Below the pieces are notes generated by a model. The model was given only the letters and a program-made list of their open reading frames with translations, was not told the DNA's origin and made no database searches. Positions 42,636 to 51,341 of a stretch of DNA of 64,000 nt are shown here, in pieces. The stretch comes from Comamonas testosteroni ATCC 11996 (lineage in GTDB: Bacteria > Pseudomonadota > Gammaproteobacteria > Burkholderiales > Burkholderiaceae_C). Positions within the stretch are counted from its first letter, which is position 1; every line of letters starts with the position of its first letter. The stretch covers positions 451,424 to 515,423 of the forward strand of contig NZ_AHIL01000043.1 in assembly GCF_000241525.1 (NCBI RefSeq), in the 5' to 3' direction. The translations under genes and the position numbers were made by a program.

Positions 42636-44165
42636 ATGCGTACTACCACTTTTACCAGCAAGGCCTTGTCTGCCGCGATTAACGGCAAGACCCCGTCGAG
42701 CTTGCGCACCCTGTGTGCTGTGGCTCTGGTTGCCAGCCTGGCAGCCTGCGGCTCGAGCGGCTCTTTGCGCAGCGACCTCGGCGGCACCGGCGGCGGAGAC
42801 GTTGTCGCCGGAGGCGGCACCGGTGGAGGAACCGGCGGCGGTACTGGTGGCGGTACTGGCGGTACCGGAGGCGGCACTGGTGGCACCGGCGGTGGCACTG
42901 GCGGCGGCACCGGTGGTGGCAACACCGGCGGCGGTGATGGCGGCACGGGCAATCCGCCTGTGGCAAGCACTCCGCTCACTCCGGTGCGCGACACCGTGGC
43001 GGATGTCACTGGAACGCTTTCCGGGACAAGCGGCGTCATCAGCGACGTCAACAACATCGTGACTTCCACCCTGGGCACGGCTACCAGCGGCACGCCTCTG
43101 AGCGGTGTGGCCCAGCCGGCCGGCGGCATTCTTGGCAATGTGAACAATGCCGTCAACAGCGTGGGTAGCGGCGTCAGTGCAGGTCTGGGCCAGATCGGCA
43201 AGACGGCCGACCCCATCGGCACCACCTTGCAAGGCGTGGCTCCCGCCGTCGGCTATCTGGGCGCGGCAGTCACTTCGGCAGGCAAGACGGTCAGTGCGCT
43301 GGACACTCCTCAGCTTGGCGTGGTCGGTGATGTGGCAGGCTTGGCGGGCGGCACGGTGCAAATCCTTGGCACCACCGTTTCCGGCGTCGAAGGCACGGTG
43401 GCAAAGCTGACCAGCAACCCGCTGGTCTCGGGTCTGACGACTCAGGTCAGCCAGGTCGCCACGCCGGTGTTGAGCACCGTCCTGGGCACCACCCAGAATC
43501 TGGTTCAGACCACGGGCCTGGGCCAGCCGGTTAACAGCTTGCTGGGCACCGTGGGCGGCGTAGTCAATCATGTGGGAGCTTCCGTCACCAGCACCGGAGT
43601 TCCGGTTGTTGCTCCGCTGGGCGGCGTGGTCTCGGGTGTCGGCCAGACCGTGGCCGGCCTGGGTGGTGTGGCGACTGGTCCCGGCACACCTAGCGGCGGC
43701 CTGCTAGGTGGCGTACTTGGCAATGTCACGGGCGGTGCAGGCGGCTCTGCTGGTGGAGCAGGCAATATTGTCGGCGGCGTGCTGGGCGGCGTCACAGGCC
43801 TGGTCGGTGGCGTGACCGGTGGAGCAAGCGGTGGCGGCAATGCCGGTGGCCCTGTCGCTGGAGCAGGCAATCTGGTCGGAGGCGTGCTGGGCGGCGTCAC
43901 AGGGCTTGTCGGTGGTGTCACAGGATCGGCAGGCGCTCCGGCAGGAGGCACCGGCAGTGCAGGCACTGCGGTGACGGGCCTGGTCGGCAACACCGTTGGC
44001 GCAGTCACAGGCCTCGTGGGCGGTGTACTTGGCGGCGTGACCAATGTCGCTGCAGGCGCAGGAGCAGCAGGTGGTGCAAGCACCTCGGGTGGCCTGCTGG
44101 GTGGACTGCTGGGCGGCAATCTGGCGCTCGGCCTGGGCGGTGGAGCGGTAGCCACCAGCAAATAA
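42636..44165 (+). CDS. Glycine-rich repeat lipoprotein (collagen-like)
   Basis: 509 residues. A lipoprotein signal ends in VASLAACGS, with the lipid-attachment Cys near residue 36. Residues about 47-105 are almost pure Gly/Thr repeats (GGTGGG units). The middle has many Val/Gly/Thr-rich degenerate repeats. Near residues 370-450 two longer repeats of about 34 residues share VGGVLGGVTGLVGGVTG. Gene start has a clear GGAGG ribosome site. It is a probable surface-exposed, low-complexity lipoprotein; the role is unknown. The next gene encodes a TpsB-type outer-membrane exporter. Confidence 0.75.
   Translation: MRTTTFTSKALSAAINGKTPSSLRTLCAVALVASLAACGSSGSLRSDLGGTGGGDVVAGGGTGGGTGGGTGGGTGGTGGGTGGTGGGTGGGTGGGNTGGGDGGTGNPPVASTPLTPVRDTVADVTGTLSGTSGVISDVNNIVTSTLGTATSGTPLSGVAQPAGGILGNVNNAVNSVGSGVSAGLGQIGKTADPIGTTLQGVAPAVGYLGAAVTSAGKTVSALDTPQLGVVGDVAGLAGGTVQILGTTVSGVEGTVAKLTSNPLVSGLTTQVSQVATPVLSTVLGTTQNLVQTTGLGQPVNSLLGTVGGVVNHVGASVTSTGVPVVAPLGGVVSGVGQTVAGLGGVATGPGTPSGGLLGGVLGNVTGGAGGSAGGAGNIVGGVLGGVTGLVGGVTGGASGGGNAGGPVAGAGNLVGGVLGGVTGLVGGVTGSAGAPAGGTGSAGTAVTGLVGNTVGAVTGLVGGVLGGVTNVAAGAGAAGGASTSGGLLGGLLGGNLALGLGGGAVATSK
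43777..43922 (+). repeat. Direct repeats inside the glycine-rich lipoprotein gene
   Basis: Two copies of a stretch of about 44 bases (starting near 43777 and 43879) about 102 bases apart, encoding VGGVLGGVTGLVGGVTG with mostly synonymous differences. Such repeats could expand or contract by recombination. Confidence 0.6.
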
Positions 44166-44203
44166 GGACAACGGCGGTGGCCTGCGTGCGCCGCTTGAGC
44201 CTG

Positions 44204-44227
44204 GCCCGCCTTGAGGCGGGCTTTTTT
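44204..44227 (+). terminator. Intrinsic terminator after the glycine-rich lipoprotein gene
   Basis: GCCCGCC, loop TTGA, GGCGGGC, then six Ts: a strong hairpin ending the lipoprotein transcript before the TpsB gene. Confidence 0.9.
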
Positions 44228-44266
44228 ACGACAGCCCCATACCCAGTTCTGGGGATGTAAGGAACA

Positions 44267-46009
44267 ATGAGAGTCATAAAAATAGAACAGGAGGGACTTT
44301 TGCAGTCAAAAGCAAAACCAAAGGGCCGCATCGGCTCCAGGATTCAGGCGTTGGCACTTGTGGCCTGGGCTCCTCTGGCCTGGTCACAGCAGGGCGGCAA
44401 TCCGCTCAACAGCCTGCCCCAAACGCCCGAATCGGCAAGGAATCTGCAACAGCAGCCCAGGCAGGTTCCGGTGCAGATAGACAAGCCCCCGCCAAGTCCC
44501 CAGGATCTCGTCAACCTCCGCGTCGCGGTACGTGGCGTCAATGTGCAGGGAAGCACGGCGATTCCTTTCGAAGAGGTCAGCGCGCTTTTCACCCCCTTCA
44601 TCAATGGCACGCATACGGTCGGTGAACTCAATGCCGCGACCCAGAAGGTCAGCGAGCTTTACCAGCGCCATGGCTACGCCCTGTCTTTTGCCTACCTTCC
44701 TCCACAAGACTTTGCCAATGGCGCGGTGCAGGTCATCGTGGTCGAAGGCTATGTGCAGAGCCTGAATCTGGAAGGCAATTTCGGCCGCTCCGAGGATCAG
44801 ATACGCGAAATTGCCCAGCCGCTGCTCAATGAGAGGCCTTTGACCACCAAGACCTTTCAGCACCAGACCCAGCTGATGGCACGCCTTCCCGGAGTGCAGA
44901 TCACGGCATCTGCCAATCTGCCGACCACCACCGATGGTGCGGTGCCCCTGGTCATCAAATCCAAGCACAAGCCCATTGCCGTCACCGTCGGGGGCGAGGC
45001 GCGCAAGCCCACGCCGCGCATCATTGCTTCCCTCACCCTGAATGACCCCTTGTGGGCAGGCAGCCAGCTTCAGGCTTCGGCGATGTTGCAAAACCCCGAC
45101 AAGGAGCGTTTCGGCAGCATCGGCTTCACTCAGCAACTGACACCCGAGGGCACGCAAGCACGTGTCAGCTATTCCGACTACCGCAGCTTCAACCCGCCGG
45201 CAACGCGCATTCCAGGCATTGATGACCTGACACAGCAGCGCAAGCTGGACTTCAATATCAGCCACCCGTGGATCTTGAGCAATACCACCCAGCTCAGCAC
45301 CACGGCGGGTCTGTATGCCATCAATTACAGCCGTGAACTGGCCGATAGCCAGGCCTCCCTGCTGCGTGAGGAAAAGGTTCGCACGCTCTATGCGCAAATG
45401 GCCTGGGCGTCCTTTGGCAAGACCACTACCCGTTCGGCTTCGGTCCTGCTGGCCCACGGTCTGGACAGCCTGGGGGCCTACAAAAACCTGGACCTCTACT
45501 ATCGGCAGGGCTTGCAGCAAAAGTTTGAAAACCCGGCCAAGCTGGACTTCACGCGCATTACCGCCGACTATGCACAGCGCCATCGCTTCGCCAACAAGAT
45601 GGGTGCCGCTTTTGCCGTTGGCGGGCAATACAGTGCCGACATTCTTCCCGTCCCGGAGAAAATCTCCTTTGGCTCCACCCGCTTCGGCCGTGGCTATCAG
45701 GCTGGCGAGTTTTCTGGCGATTCCGGCATGGGCGCCAGTGCCGAGCTCAACTACCAGTTCCTCATCAACCAGGCCTGGATCAAGTCGGCCGAACCCTATC
45801 TGCTCTATGAGTGGGCACGCACGCATCAGCAAACCAGCGGCGTCAGCGGCAATACACTGCGCTCTGCCAGTCTGGGGCTGCGCCTGTCCGACAGCCGCCA
45901 TTACGCACTGGACCTTGCCATGAGCAAACCGCTGGGCGATCGCTCTGTCAACAACCCCGATCGGGAACTGCGCTACAGCCTTGTGTTGAGCTACAACCTG
46001 GATCCCTGA
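44267..46009 (+). CDS. ShlB/FhaC/HecB family two-partner secretion transporter (TpsB)
   Basis: 580 residues. Signal peptide (Lys/Arg-rich n-region, then LALVAWAPLAWSQ), a POTRA region starting at VNVQGSTAIPFEEVSALFTPFINGTHTVGELNAATQKVSELYQRHGY, a second POTRA (VQVIVVEGYVQSLNLEGNFG), then a 16-strand Omp85-type barrel. The lid-lock motif region is FGSTRFGRGYQAGEFSGD near residue 465. It exports large TpsA proteins. An alternative TTG start at 44300 has a stronger AGGAGGG site. No TpsA gene is adjacent; an adhesin C-terminus with MBG repeats lies at the right end of the window. Confidence 0.87.
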   Translation: MRVIKIEQEGLLQSKAKPKGRIGSRIQALALVAWAPLAWSQQGGNPLNSLPQTPESARNLQQQPRQVPVQIDKPPPSPQDLVNLRVAVRGVNVQGSTAIPFEEVSALFTPFINGTHTVGELNAATQKVSELYQRHGYALSFAYLPPQDFANGAVQVIVVEGYVQSLNLEGNFGRSEDQIREIAQPLLNERPLTTKTFQHQTQLMARLPGVQITASANLPTTTDGAVPLVIKSKHKPIAVTVGGEARKPTPRIIASLTLNDPLWAGSQLQASAMLQNPDKERFGSIGFTQQLTPEGTQARVSYSDYRSFNPPATRIPGIDDLTQQRKLDFNISHPWILSNTTQLSTTAGLYAINYSRELADSQASLLREEKVRTLYAQMAWASFGKTTTRSASVLLAHGLDSLGAYKNLDLYYRQGLQQKFENPAKLDFTRITADYAQRHRFANKMGAAFAVGGQYSADILPVPEKISFGSTRFGRGYQAGEFSGDSGMGASAELNYQFLINQAWIKSAEPYLLYEWARTHQQTSGVSGNTLRSASLGLRLSDSRHYALDLAMSKPLGDRSVNNPDRELRYSLVLSYNLDP

Positions 46010-46031
46010 CTTGCTGCGGTTCCGCCCGCCG

Positions 46032-46059
46032 AGCCGCTGTGTACCCCAGCGGCTTTTTC
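46032..46059 (+). terminator. Intrinsic terminator after tpsB
   Basis: AGCCGCTG, a seven-base loop, CAGCGGCT, then a T-run. It ends the TpsB transcript just upstream of nth. Confidence 0.85.
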
Positions 46060-46097
46060 TTTGTTCCGCCCCTGAACGACAAGCCACAATATCGCCC

Positions 46098-46754
46098 ATG
46101 AAGAAAAACGATATAGCGCCGTTTTTTGCTGCGCTCAAGGCCGCCAACCCCACGCCACAAACCGAGCTGGAATACACCACGGTGTTCGAGCTGCTGACCG
46201 CCGTGCTGCTGTCTGCCCAGGCCACCGACGTAGGGGTGAACAAAGCCACGCGCAGGCTTTTTCCTGCTGCCAACACTCCACAGGCCATTCTGGATCTGGG
46301 GCTTGATGGGCTGGAGAGCTACATCAAGACCATAGGCCTGTACCGCAGCAAGGCCAAGCATCTGATGGAAACCTGCCGCATGCTGGTTCAGCTGCATGGA
46401 GGCACGGTACCCCGAACCCGCGAAGAGCTGGAGGCCCTTCCCGGTGTGGGCCGCAAGACCGCCAATGTGGTGCTCAACGTGGCTTTCGGCCAGCCCACCA
46501 TGGCCGTGGACACGCACATCTTCCGTGTCGGCAACCGCACGGGGCTGGCCCCCGGCAAGAATCCGCTGGAAGTCGAGAAGCAGCTGCTCAAGCGCGTACC
46601 CGATGAATACGCGGTGGACTCCCATCACTGGCTGATCCTGCTGGGCCGCTATGTCTGCCAGGCACGCAAGCCCCGCTGCTGGGAATGCGTGGCTTCGAAA
46701 TACTGCGATTTCACGCCCAAAACCCTGGCACCGGCAACAGGAAAAAAGAGCTAG
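46098..46754 (+). CDS. nth: Endonuclease III
   Basis: 218 residues. A base-excision DNA glycosylase/AP lyase for oxidised pyrimidines: helix-hairpin-helix with catalytic lysine side LPGVGRKTANVVL (near residue 115), catalytic aspartate in VDTHIFRVGNR, and the 4Fe-4S cluster cysteines spaced C-x6-C-x2-C-x5-C near the C-terminus. Start at 46098 matches the usual short N-terminus. Confidence 0.95.
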   Translation: MKKNDIAPFFAALKAANPTPQTELEYTTVFELLTAVLLSAQATDVGVNKATRRLFPAANTPQAILDLGLDGLESYIKTIGLYRSKAKHLMETCRMLVQLHGGTVPRTREELEALPGVGRKTANVVLNVAFGQPTMAVDTHIFRVGNRTGLAPGKNPLEVEKQLLKRVPDEYAVDSHHWLILLGRYVCQARKPRCWECVASKYCDFTPKTLAPATGKKS

Positions 46755-46801
46755 AAACGCCTTAACTGCACATCCACAAAAAGCTTTCAGCTATATTTTT
46801 T
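46752..46801. repeat. Imperfect copy of the dispersed palindromic repeat
   Basis: Lies between the convergent nth and cobT genes and ends in AGCTATATTTTTT like the copies after cobW and chlD. The stem is poorly conserved. Confidence 0.35.
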
Positions 46802-46804
46802 GCA

Positions 46805-47929
46805 TCAACTCTTGCCGCTGACGCCAGCCGATTCAAAGCTGGCCATATTGTTGAGCATGGTGCATGCCGAGCGCAGCAGCGGCCAGGCCAGCGCCGCGCC
46901 AGAGCCTTCGCCCAGGCGCAATTGCCAGTCCAGCATGGGCTGGGCCTGCAGGTGGGCCAACATACGGGCATGACCCGGCTCACCCGATCGGTGTGCATAC
47001 ACGCAACGCTGCAGCACATGGGGCTGCAGGCGGCTGGCCACCAGCACGGCGGCTGTGGTGATAAAGCCGTCCACCACGATCAGGCGGCGTTCGGCCGCGG
47101 CCTGCAGCACGGCTCCCGTCATGGTGGCGATCTCCAGCCCGCCCATGGCAGCCAGCACGGCCAGTGGCTCTTGCACGCCGGCATGAAAATCCAGCACCCG
47201 CCTGAGCACGGCGATCTTTCGTGCCAGGCCTTCGCTGCTAAGGCCCGTGCCCACTCCGGTCACTTCCTCGACCGGCTCGCCGCACAGACGCGCCAGCAGC
47301 AATGAAGCGCTGGATGTATTGCCTATGCCCATCTCGCCCAGCAACAGTGCATTGCCCGGCAGTTTCTTGACCAATTCTGAGCCATTGCGCAGCGCCATCG
47401 CGCATTGGGCTTCGCTCATGGCCGGGCCCTGGCTGCAGTCCGCCGTACCATAAGCCACCTTGCGCCGCCACAGGCGCGGCTCATGGGCCTTGGGAAGCTT
47501 GTGCGCAGGATCCTGCTCGCGCACCTCAAAGTCGCGGGCCACGCCGCAGTCGACCACGTTCAGATCAATCCCGTTCTGCAGAGACAGCACACTCACAGCG
47601 GCGCCGCCAGCAAGGAAGTTCTCCACCATCTGCCAGGTCACGTCGACCGGATAGGCCGACACACCTTGAGCGGCCAGTCCGTGGTCCGCAGCAAACACTA
47701 CCATCTGCGGTGCATACAGATTGGGAGTTTCGCAACCCACGATGCCGGCAATGCGCAATGCCAGTTGTTCCAGCACGCCCAACGATCCCTGGGGCTTGGT
47801 CTTGAAATCCAGGCGATGCTGAACCCGGGCTTGCAGCGCCGCATCATGGATGTCCTGCACCTGCGGGCAGGACCAGATGGTGGACGGTGGGAATTCGGAA
47901 AAGGAAGCGGAACTCATGCGTGCAGTCAT
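46805..47929 (-). CDS. cobT: CobT, nicotinate-nucleotide-dimethylbenzimidazole phosphoribosyltransferase (CobU of the aerobic nomenclature)
   Basis: 374 residues. Family blocks: RLDFKTKPQGSLGVLEQLALR, VVFAADHGLAAQGVSAYP near residue 75, FLAGGAAVSVL, LLLGEMGIGNTSSASLLLARL near residue 190, and the catalytic-glutamate motif LRLGEGSGAALAWPL near the end. It makes alpha-ribazole phosphate from DMB (the BluB product) and nicotinate mononucleotide. Starts at 47929 or 47917; neither has a strong ribosome site. It is cut off from the cobQ unit by a small gene and a terminator, so it probably has its own promoter. Confidence 0.93.
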   Translation of the reverse strand: MTARMSSASFSEFPPSTIWSCPQVQDIHDAALQARVQHRLDFKTKPQGSLGVLEQLALRIAGIVGCETPNLYAPQMVVFAADHGLAAQGVSAYPVDVTWQMVENFLAGGAAVSVLSLQNGIDLNVVDCGVARDFEVREQDPAHKLPKAHEPRLWRRKVAYGTADCSQGPAMSEAQCAMALRNGSELVKKLPGNALLLGEMGIGNTSSASLLLARLCGEPVEEVTGVGTGLSSEGLARKIAVLRRVLDFHAGVQEPLAVLAAMGGLEIATMTGAVLQAAAERRLIVVDGFITTAAVLVASRLQPHVLQRCVYAHRSGEPGHARMLAHLQAQPMLDWQLRLGEGSGAALAWPLLRSACTMLNNMASFESAGVSGKS

Positions 47930-48056
47930 TCCCGGTGCATCAGGCCTGGGTGCCATCCACCACCGGGATGCAGAAGGCACGTTTTTGCGATCTTGCAAGT
48001 ATCGCGCTTTCATTGGCACTGCAACGCCAAGTTCACCGATTGCCCAGGAGCTGTAT

Positions 48057-48079
48057 GAAAAAAGGCCCCTAAGGGCCTT
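48057..48079 (-). terminator. Intrinsic terminator between the His-rich protein gene and cobT
   Basis: On the minus strand AAGGCCC, loop TTAG, GGGCCTT, followed by a T-run: a perfect seven-base stem. It ends the small-protein transcript 22 bases after its stop and isolates cobT. Confidence 0.88.
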
Positions 48080-48101
48080 GACTGAAGACGCTGCAAAAGC
48101 C

Positions 48102-48527
48102 TCAGCGAATGACTTCCTCAACCGTGATTTCGCGCAAGATGCCGCCATCCTTGACCGAGCCGCTGACAGCGCCGTCCTTGACACGCGCCATACAGGCCTG
48201 CTGGTCGATTTCGGTCTTGAACACGCCGCAGCGGGCATAGGCATTGCGCTCGTACTGGCTGAGGCCTTGGCCGTCATCGAGCTTGCCCTTCTTGGCTTCG
48301 GCACTGGCCGCCATCGCCTCGCGAGAAGACGAATTGTTCTCGCGCATGGGACGCTGGCCCTTGTGATGATGGCGGTGATGCTTTTTCATCGCAGGCTTGG
48401 CCGCATCCATCGCAGCTGCCTCAGCCGCTGGCTTGGCTGCATCCACCTGTGCGCTGGCCATGCCTGCCAGTGACAAAACCGCTGCACCCAAAGCCAGTTG
48501 AAGAGTCTGAACCTTGAAAAAAGCCAT
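48102..48527 (-). CDS. Small secreted protein with a histidine/lysine-rich segment
   Basis: 141 residues. Sec signal peptide (VQTLQLALGAAVLSLAGMASAQ), an Ala/Lys-rich stretch, then KKHHRHHHKGQRP near residue 50, and a C-terminal half with two cysteines (ARCGVFKTEIDQQACMARV) that could form a disulfide. The ATG at 48527 has GGAG at ideal distance. I do not recognise the family. The histidine cluster could bind metal, which is suggestive inside a cobalamin locus, but this is inference only. Confidence 0.7.
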   Translation of the reverse strand: MAFFKVQTLQLALGAAVLSLAGMASAQVDAAKPAAEAAAMDAAKPAMKKHHRHHHKGQRPMRENNSSSREAMAASAEAKKGKLDDGQGLSQYERNAYARCGVFKTEIDQQACMARVKDGAVSGSVKDGGILREITVEEVIR

Positions 48528-48644
48528 ACGCAACTCCATTCCAAAAAGTGAATAGCCCGGTCAGCTTGCACGCACTCTCAGGCAGGGCTTATCGGTTCAG
48601 CGGCTTTGAGCCCGCAGGATCAGTCCTACAACTGCTGCGGGCGC

Positions 48645-50099
48645 TCAGAGCGCGCACGGCTCAAACCATTGCCCCACGCCCTGCGCCAGCCGCTCAAACA
48701 CCTGCTCCAGACTGGGCGCATCGTGGCCGAACAGCGCATGAATTACCTCGGCGTTTTCAAACAGGCCGTGCAGATAGGTACCGATGACAGCACTGTTGCC
48801 TCCCTGCCATAGCATGCCGGGCAACAGTTCCTGAGCCGGTCGCATGCTGGCCATCTGCATGTCGGCACGCAGCTGGGTCTGGCCGTGGTGGATCTCGTAG
48901 CCACGCGTCGGCACGTCACTCAAGGCATTCCATGGAGCCTGCAACGCTGGCAGTTTCAAGGTCGTTGGTTGCACGGTCTTGTCCTGTGCAAACAATGTCG
49001 CCAGCGGCAGCAGTCCCAGGCCTGCAGCATTGCCGTCCACGCCATGCAGATCGATCAGCGCCTCGCCCAGCATCTGCAAGCCGCCGCAAATGCCCAGCAC
49101 GCGCTTGCCGAGTTCGGCATGAGCGACAACGGCTGCATCCAGCCCTTGCGCGCGCATCCAGGCCAAGTCAGCAGCCGTGGCCTTGCTGCCTGGCAGAATG
49201 ACCCAGTCCGCCTCGGCAAGTTGCGCGGGAGAGCGAGCCCAGACCACGCGCACGCCCGGCACTTGCAGCAAGGGCTGAAATTCATCGAGATTGCTGATGC
49301 GCGGATAGGCGATGATGGCAATCGTGGTGTGAACGGCCCGCCCGGCTCCCGTGCTGCCGCGATCATCAAACACGCCATCCTCTTCGGGCAGACCGTGCTG
49401 GAACTGCATGGGAATGCAGGCCACCGTGGGCACCCCCGTCTTCTCTTCCAGCATCTGAGGCGCCGGCGCCAGCAGTGCCGCGTCGCCCCGGAACTTGTTG
49501 AGCACAAAGCCCTTGATGAGCTTTTGCTCATCCTCGGGAAGCAATGCCCAGGTTCCGTAGAGATGGGCAAAGGCGCCGCCACGGTCTATGTCCGAGACCA
49601 GCAGGCAATGCGCGTTGCAATGTTTGGCCACGCGCATATTGACCACATCGCTGGCATGCAGATTGATTTCGGCCGGCGAGCCTGCGCCTTCGATCACCAC
49701 CACATCGTTTTCGGCACGCAGCTCGTCCAGGGCCTGCGCGATCTGCGGCCAGACCTTGAGGCTGCGACCTCGCCAGGGCATGGCGCTCAGCTCGTCATTG
49801 ACCTGACCGAACAGCACGACCTGACTGCGCGTGTCGGCCTCGGGCTTGAGCAACAGCGGGTTCATGCGCACATCGGGAACCGCCCCCGCAGCCAGCGCCT
49901 GCAGATACTGGGCCGTGCCGATCTCGCCCCAGCGGCCCTCGGGCGTGGCAACGACGCGCGCGTTGTTGCTCATGTTCTGCGCCTTGAACGGTGCAACCTT
50001 CAGGCCCTGGCTGCGGTAGTAGGCACACAGTGCCGTGGCCACCCAGCTTTTTCCCGCGCCACTGCTGGTGCCCAGCACCATGATGCAACGTGCTGTCAT
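48645..50099 (-). CDS. cobQ: CobQ, cobyric acid synthase
   Basis: 484 residues. N-terminal P-loop ATPase (VLGTSSGAGKSWVATALCAYY; then FKAQNMSNNARV and EIGTAQYLQA). C-terminal class I glutamine amidotransferase with the nucleophile cysteine in VLGICGGLQMLGE (near residue 345) and the GYEIHHGQT block near 405. It amidates four carboxylates of adenosylcobyrinic acid diamide. It starts 3 bases after the DUF3037 gene, so it is part of the same transcript. Confidence 0.96.
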   Translation of the reverse strand: MTARCIMVLGTSSGAGKSWVATALCAYYRSQGLKVAPFKAQNMSNNARVVATPEGRWGEIGTAQYLQALAAGAVPDVRMNPLLLKPEADTRSQVVLFGQVNDELSAMPWRGRSLKVWPQIAQALDELRAENDVVVIEGAGSPAEINLHASDVVNMRVAKHCNAHCLLVSDIDRGGAFAHLYGTWALLPEDEQKLIKGFVLNKFRGDAALLAPAPQMLEEKTGVPTVACIPMQFQHGLPEEDGVFDDRGSTGAGRAVHTTIAIIAYPRISNLDEFQPLLQVPGVRVVWARSPAQLAEADWVILPGSKATAADLAWMRAQGLDAAVVAHAELGKRVLGICGGLQMLGEALIDLHGVDGNAAGLGLLPLATLFAQDKTVQPTTLKLPALQAPWNALSDVPTRGYEIHHGQTQLRADMQMASMRPAQELLPGMLWQGGNSAVIGTYLHGLFENAEVIHALFGHDAPSLEQVFERLAQGVGQWFEPCAL

Positions 50100-50102
50100 G
50101 TC

Positions 50103-50504
50103 TTAAATCTCGGTTGGGATCGGCAGCACCACACGCTGCAGGATTCGGGCCAGCGCCTCGCCGGGATGGGTGCACATGCCCATATGCGAAGGCGAGGTCT
50201 GGATGATGCTGCTGCGCTTGGCGGTGAGCCAGTGGTAGCGCGCCCGCATGGGCAACTGCGCAATCGGCCCGCCATCGACCCGGCCTTCGCAGATGGCCAC
50301 GATGGAGCCCAGATGACGGTGCACGGCCTCCAGATCCACATTCGGGTCCAGCGCCAGCAGACGCTTTTCATCAAGGGCCACGGCGGCCTGCAGATGGCCG
50401 GTGCGCTGGCACGAGAGGATCACGCCTGCATTCACAAATTCCTCACGCTCCACGCGCGGCACTACCCGCACGATGGCGTAGTCGTAGACCTCATGCGCGT
50501 GCAT
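50103..50504 (-). CDS. DUF3037 domain protein
   Basis: 133 residues. YDYAIVRVVPRVEREEFVNAGVILSC is the typical DUF3037 opening, and the C-terminal half contains RYHWLTAKRSSIIQTSPSH. Function unknown. The start overlaps the end of the HipA-like kinase gene by 14 bases, and this pairing is one I recall as recurrent. The pair sits inside the cob operon between cobC and cobQ. Confidence 0.8.
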   Translation of the reverse strand: MHAHEVYDYAIVRVVPRVEREEFVNAGVILSCQRTGHLQAAVALDEKRLLALDPNVDLEAVHRHLGSIVAICEGRVDGGPIAQLPMRARYHWLTAKRSSIIQTSPSHMGMCTHPGEALARILQRVVLPIPTEI

Positions 50505-51297
50505 CGATCACTCCTTGCAACCAGCGGCCACGCTCGGCAAGCCGGGCCACGAAATAATTGATGTAGGCCTCGCGATGGGCCTGCACATTCTTGAGCAGAT
50601 CGCCCTCTTTGTCGGCAGCGGCCTGCTCCAGAAAGCAGTCTGGTACCTCGTCCAGAATGCTCTTGAGCACTTCGGGCCCAAGCCTGGCGGCCAGTTGCGC
50701 ATCCAGCTGCGCCAGCTGGCTGGCCTGCGGCAGCAGCACATGCTCGGCACTGGGCGCAAACGGCTTGGCCGGATCGGCAACCACTCCGCTCCAGGCATGG
50801 TGAAACGTCAGACTCGCGCCATGATCGATCAGCCAGGGCTGCTTCTGGTACATCAGCATATTGGTGTTGCGCGCCGTGCGGTCCACATTGCTGACCAGGG
50901 TGTCAAACCACACGAGGCGCGAGGCAAAGTCGTCGTCCACCGTGTCCACTGCCGGGTCAAAGTTGATGGAGCCCGGCAGATAGTCCAGCCCCACGTTCAG
51001 CCCGTCACTGGCGCGAATCAGGTCCTGAATCTCGGGGTCGGACTCGGTGCGAGACAGATCGCCGTTCAAGTGCAGCAGCACGATTTCGGGCACCGGCAGG
51101 CCCAGCGCACGTGCCATGCCGCCAGAGATGATCTCGGCCATCAGTGCACGCACGCCCTGCCCGGCGCCCCGGAACTTGAGCACATAGGTGCCCAAATCGT
51201 CGGTCTCGACAATTGCCGGCATGGAGCCGCCTTCACGCAACGGCGTGACATAGCGCTCCACCAGCACCGAGCGCAGCTTCAAGGTTTCAGTGTCCAT
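50491..51297 (-). CDS. HipA-like kinase family protein
   Basis: 268 residues. HipA/PI3-4-kinase-like fold: an ATP-lysine strand (TYVLKFRGAGQG near residue 38), the catalytic segment NVDRTARNTNMLMYQ near residue 135, and LIDHGASLTFHHAW in place of the DFG-type metal motif. It lacks the HipA N-terminal subdomain and is about 60% of HipA length. The large upstream in-frame extension (to 52254) lies inside cobC and is rejected; the ATG at 51297 was chosen. Whether it acts as a toxin, a metabolite kinase or a regulator is unknown. Confidence 0.78.
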   Translation of the reverse strand: MDTETLKLRSVLVERYVTPLREGGSMPAIVETDDLGTYVLKFRGAGQGVRALMAEIISGGMARALGLPVPEIVLLHLNGDLSRTESDPEIQDLIRASDGLNVGLDYLPGSINFDPAVDTVDDDFASRLVWFDTLVSNVDRTARNTNMLMYQKQPWLIDHGASLTFHHAWSGVVADPAKPFAPSAEHVLLPQASQLAQLDAQLAARLGPEVLKSILDEVPDCFLEQAAADKEGDLLKNVQAHREAYINYFVARLAERGRWLQGVIDARA

Positions 51298-51341
51298 GGG
51301 AAATGGTAGCGCCTTGCGCCCATCAGGTCTGATCGGCAAGG

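Noticed and set aside
42780..42960. Short GC-rich repeats that look array-like
   Set aside because: They are in-frame GGT/GGC codon repeats of a glycine-rich protein, without spacers; not a CRISPR array.
44384..46288. 634-residue minus-strand frame opposite tpsB
   Set aside because: Antisense to a clear outer-membrane transporter; no recognisable domains.
47930..48304. Upstream extension of the cobT frame
   Set aside because: Crosses a strong terminator and the His-rich protein gene; not conserved CobT text.
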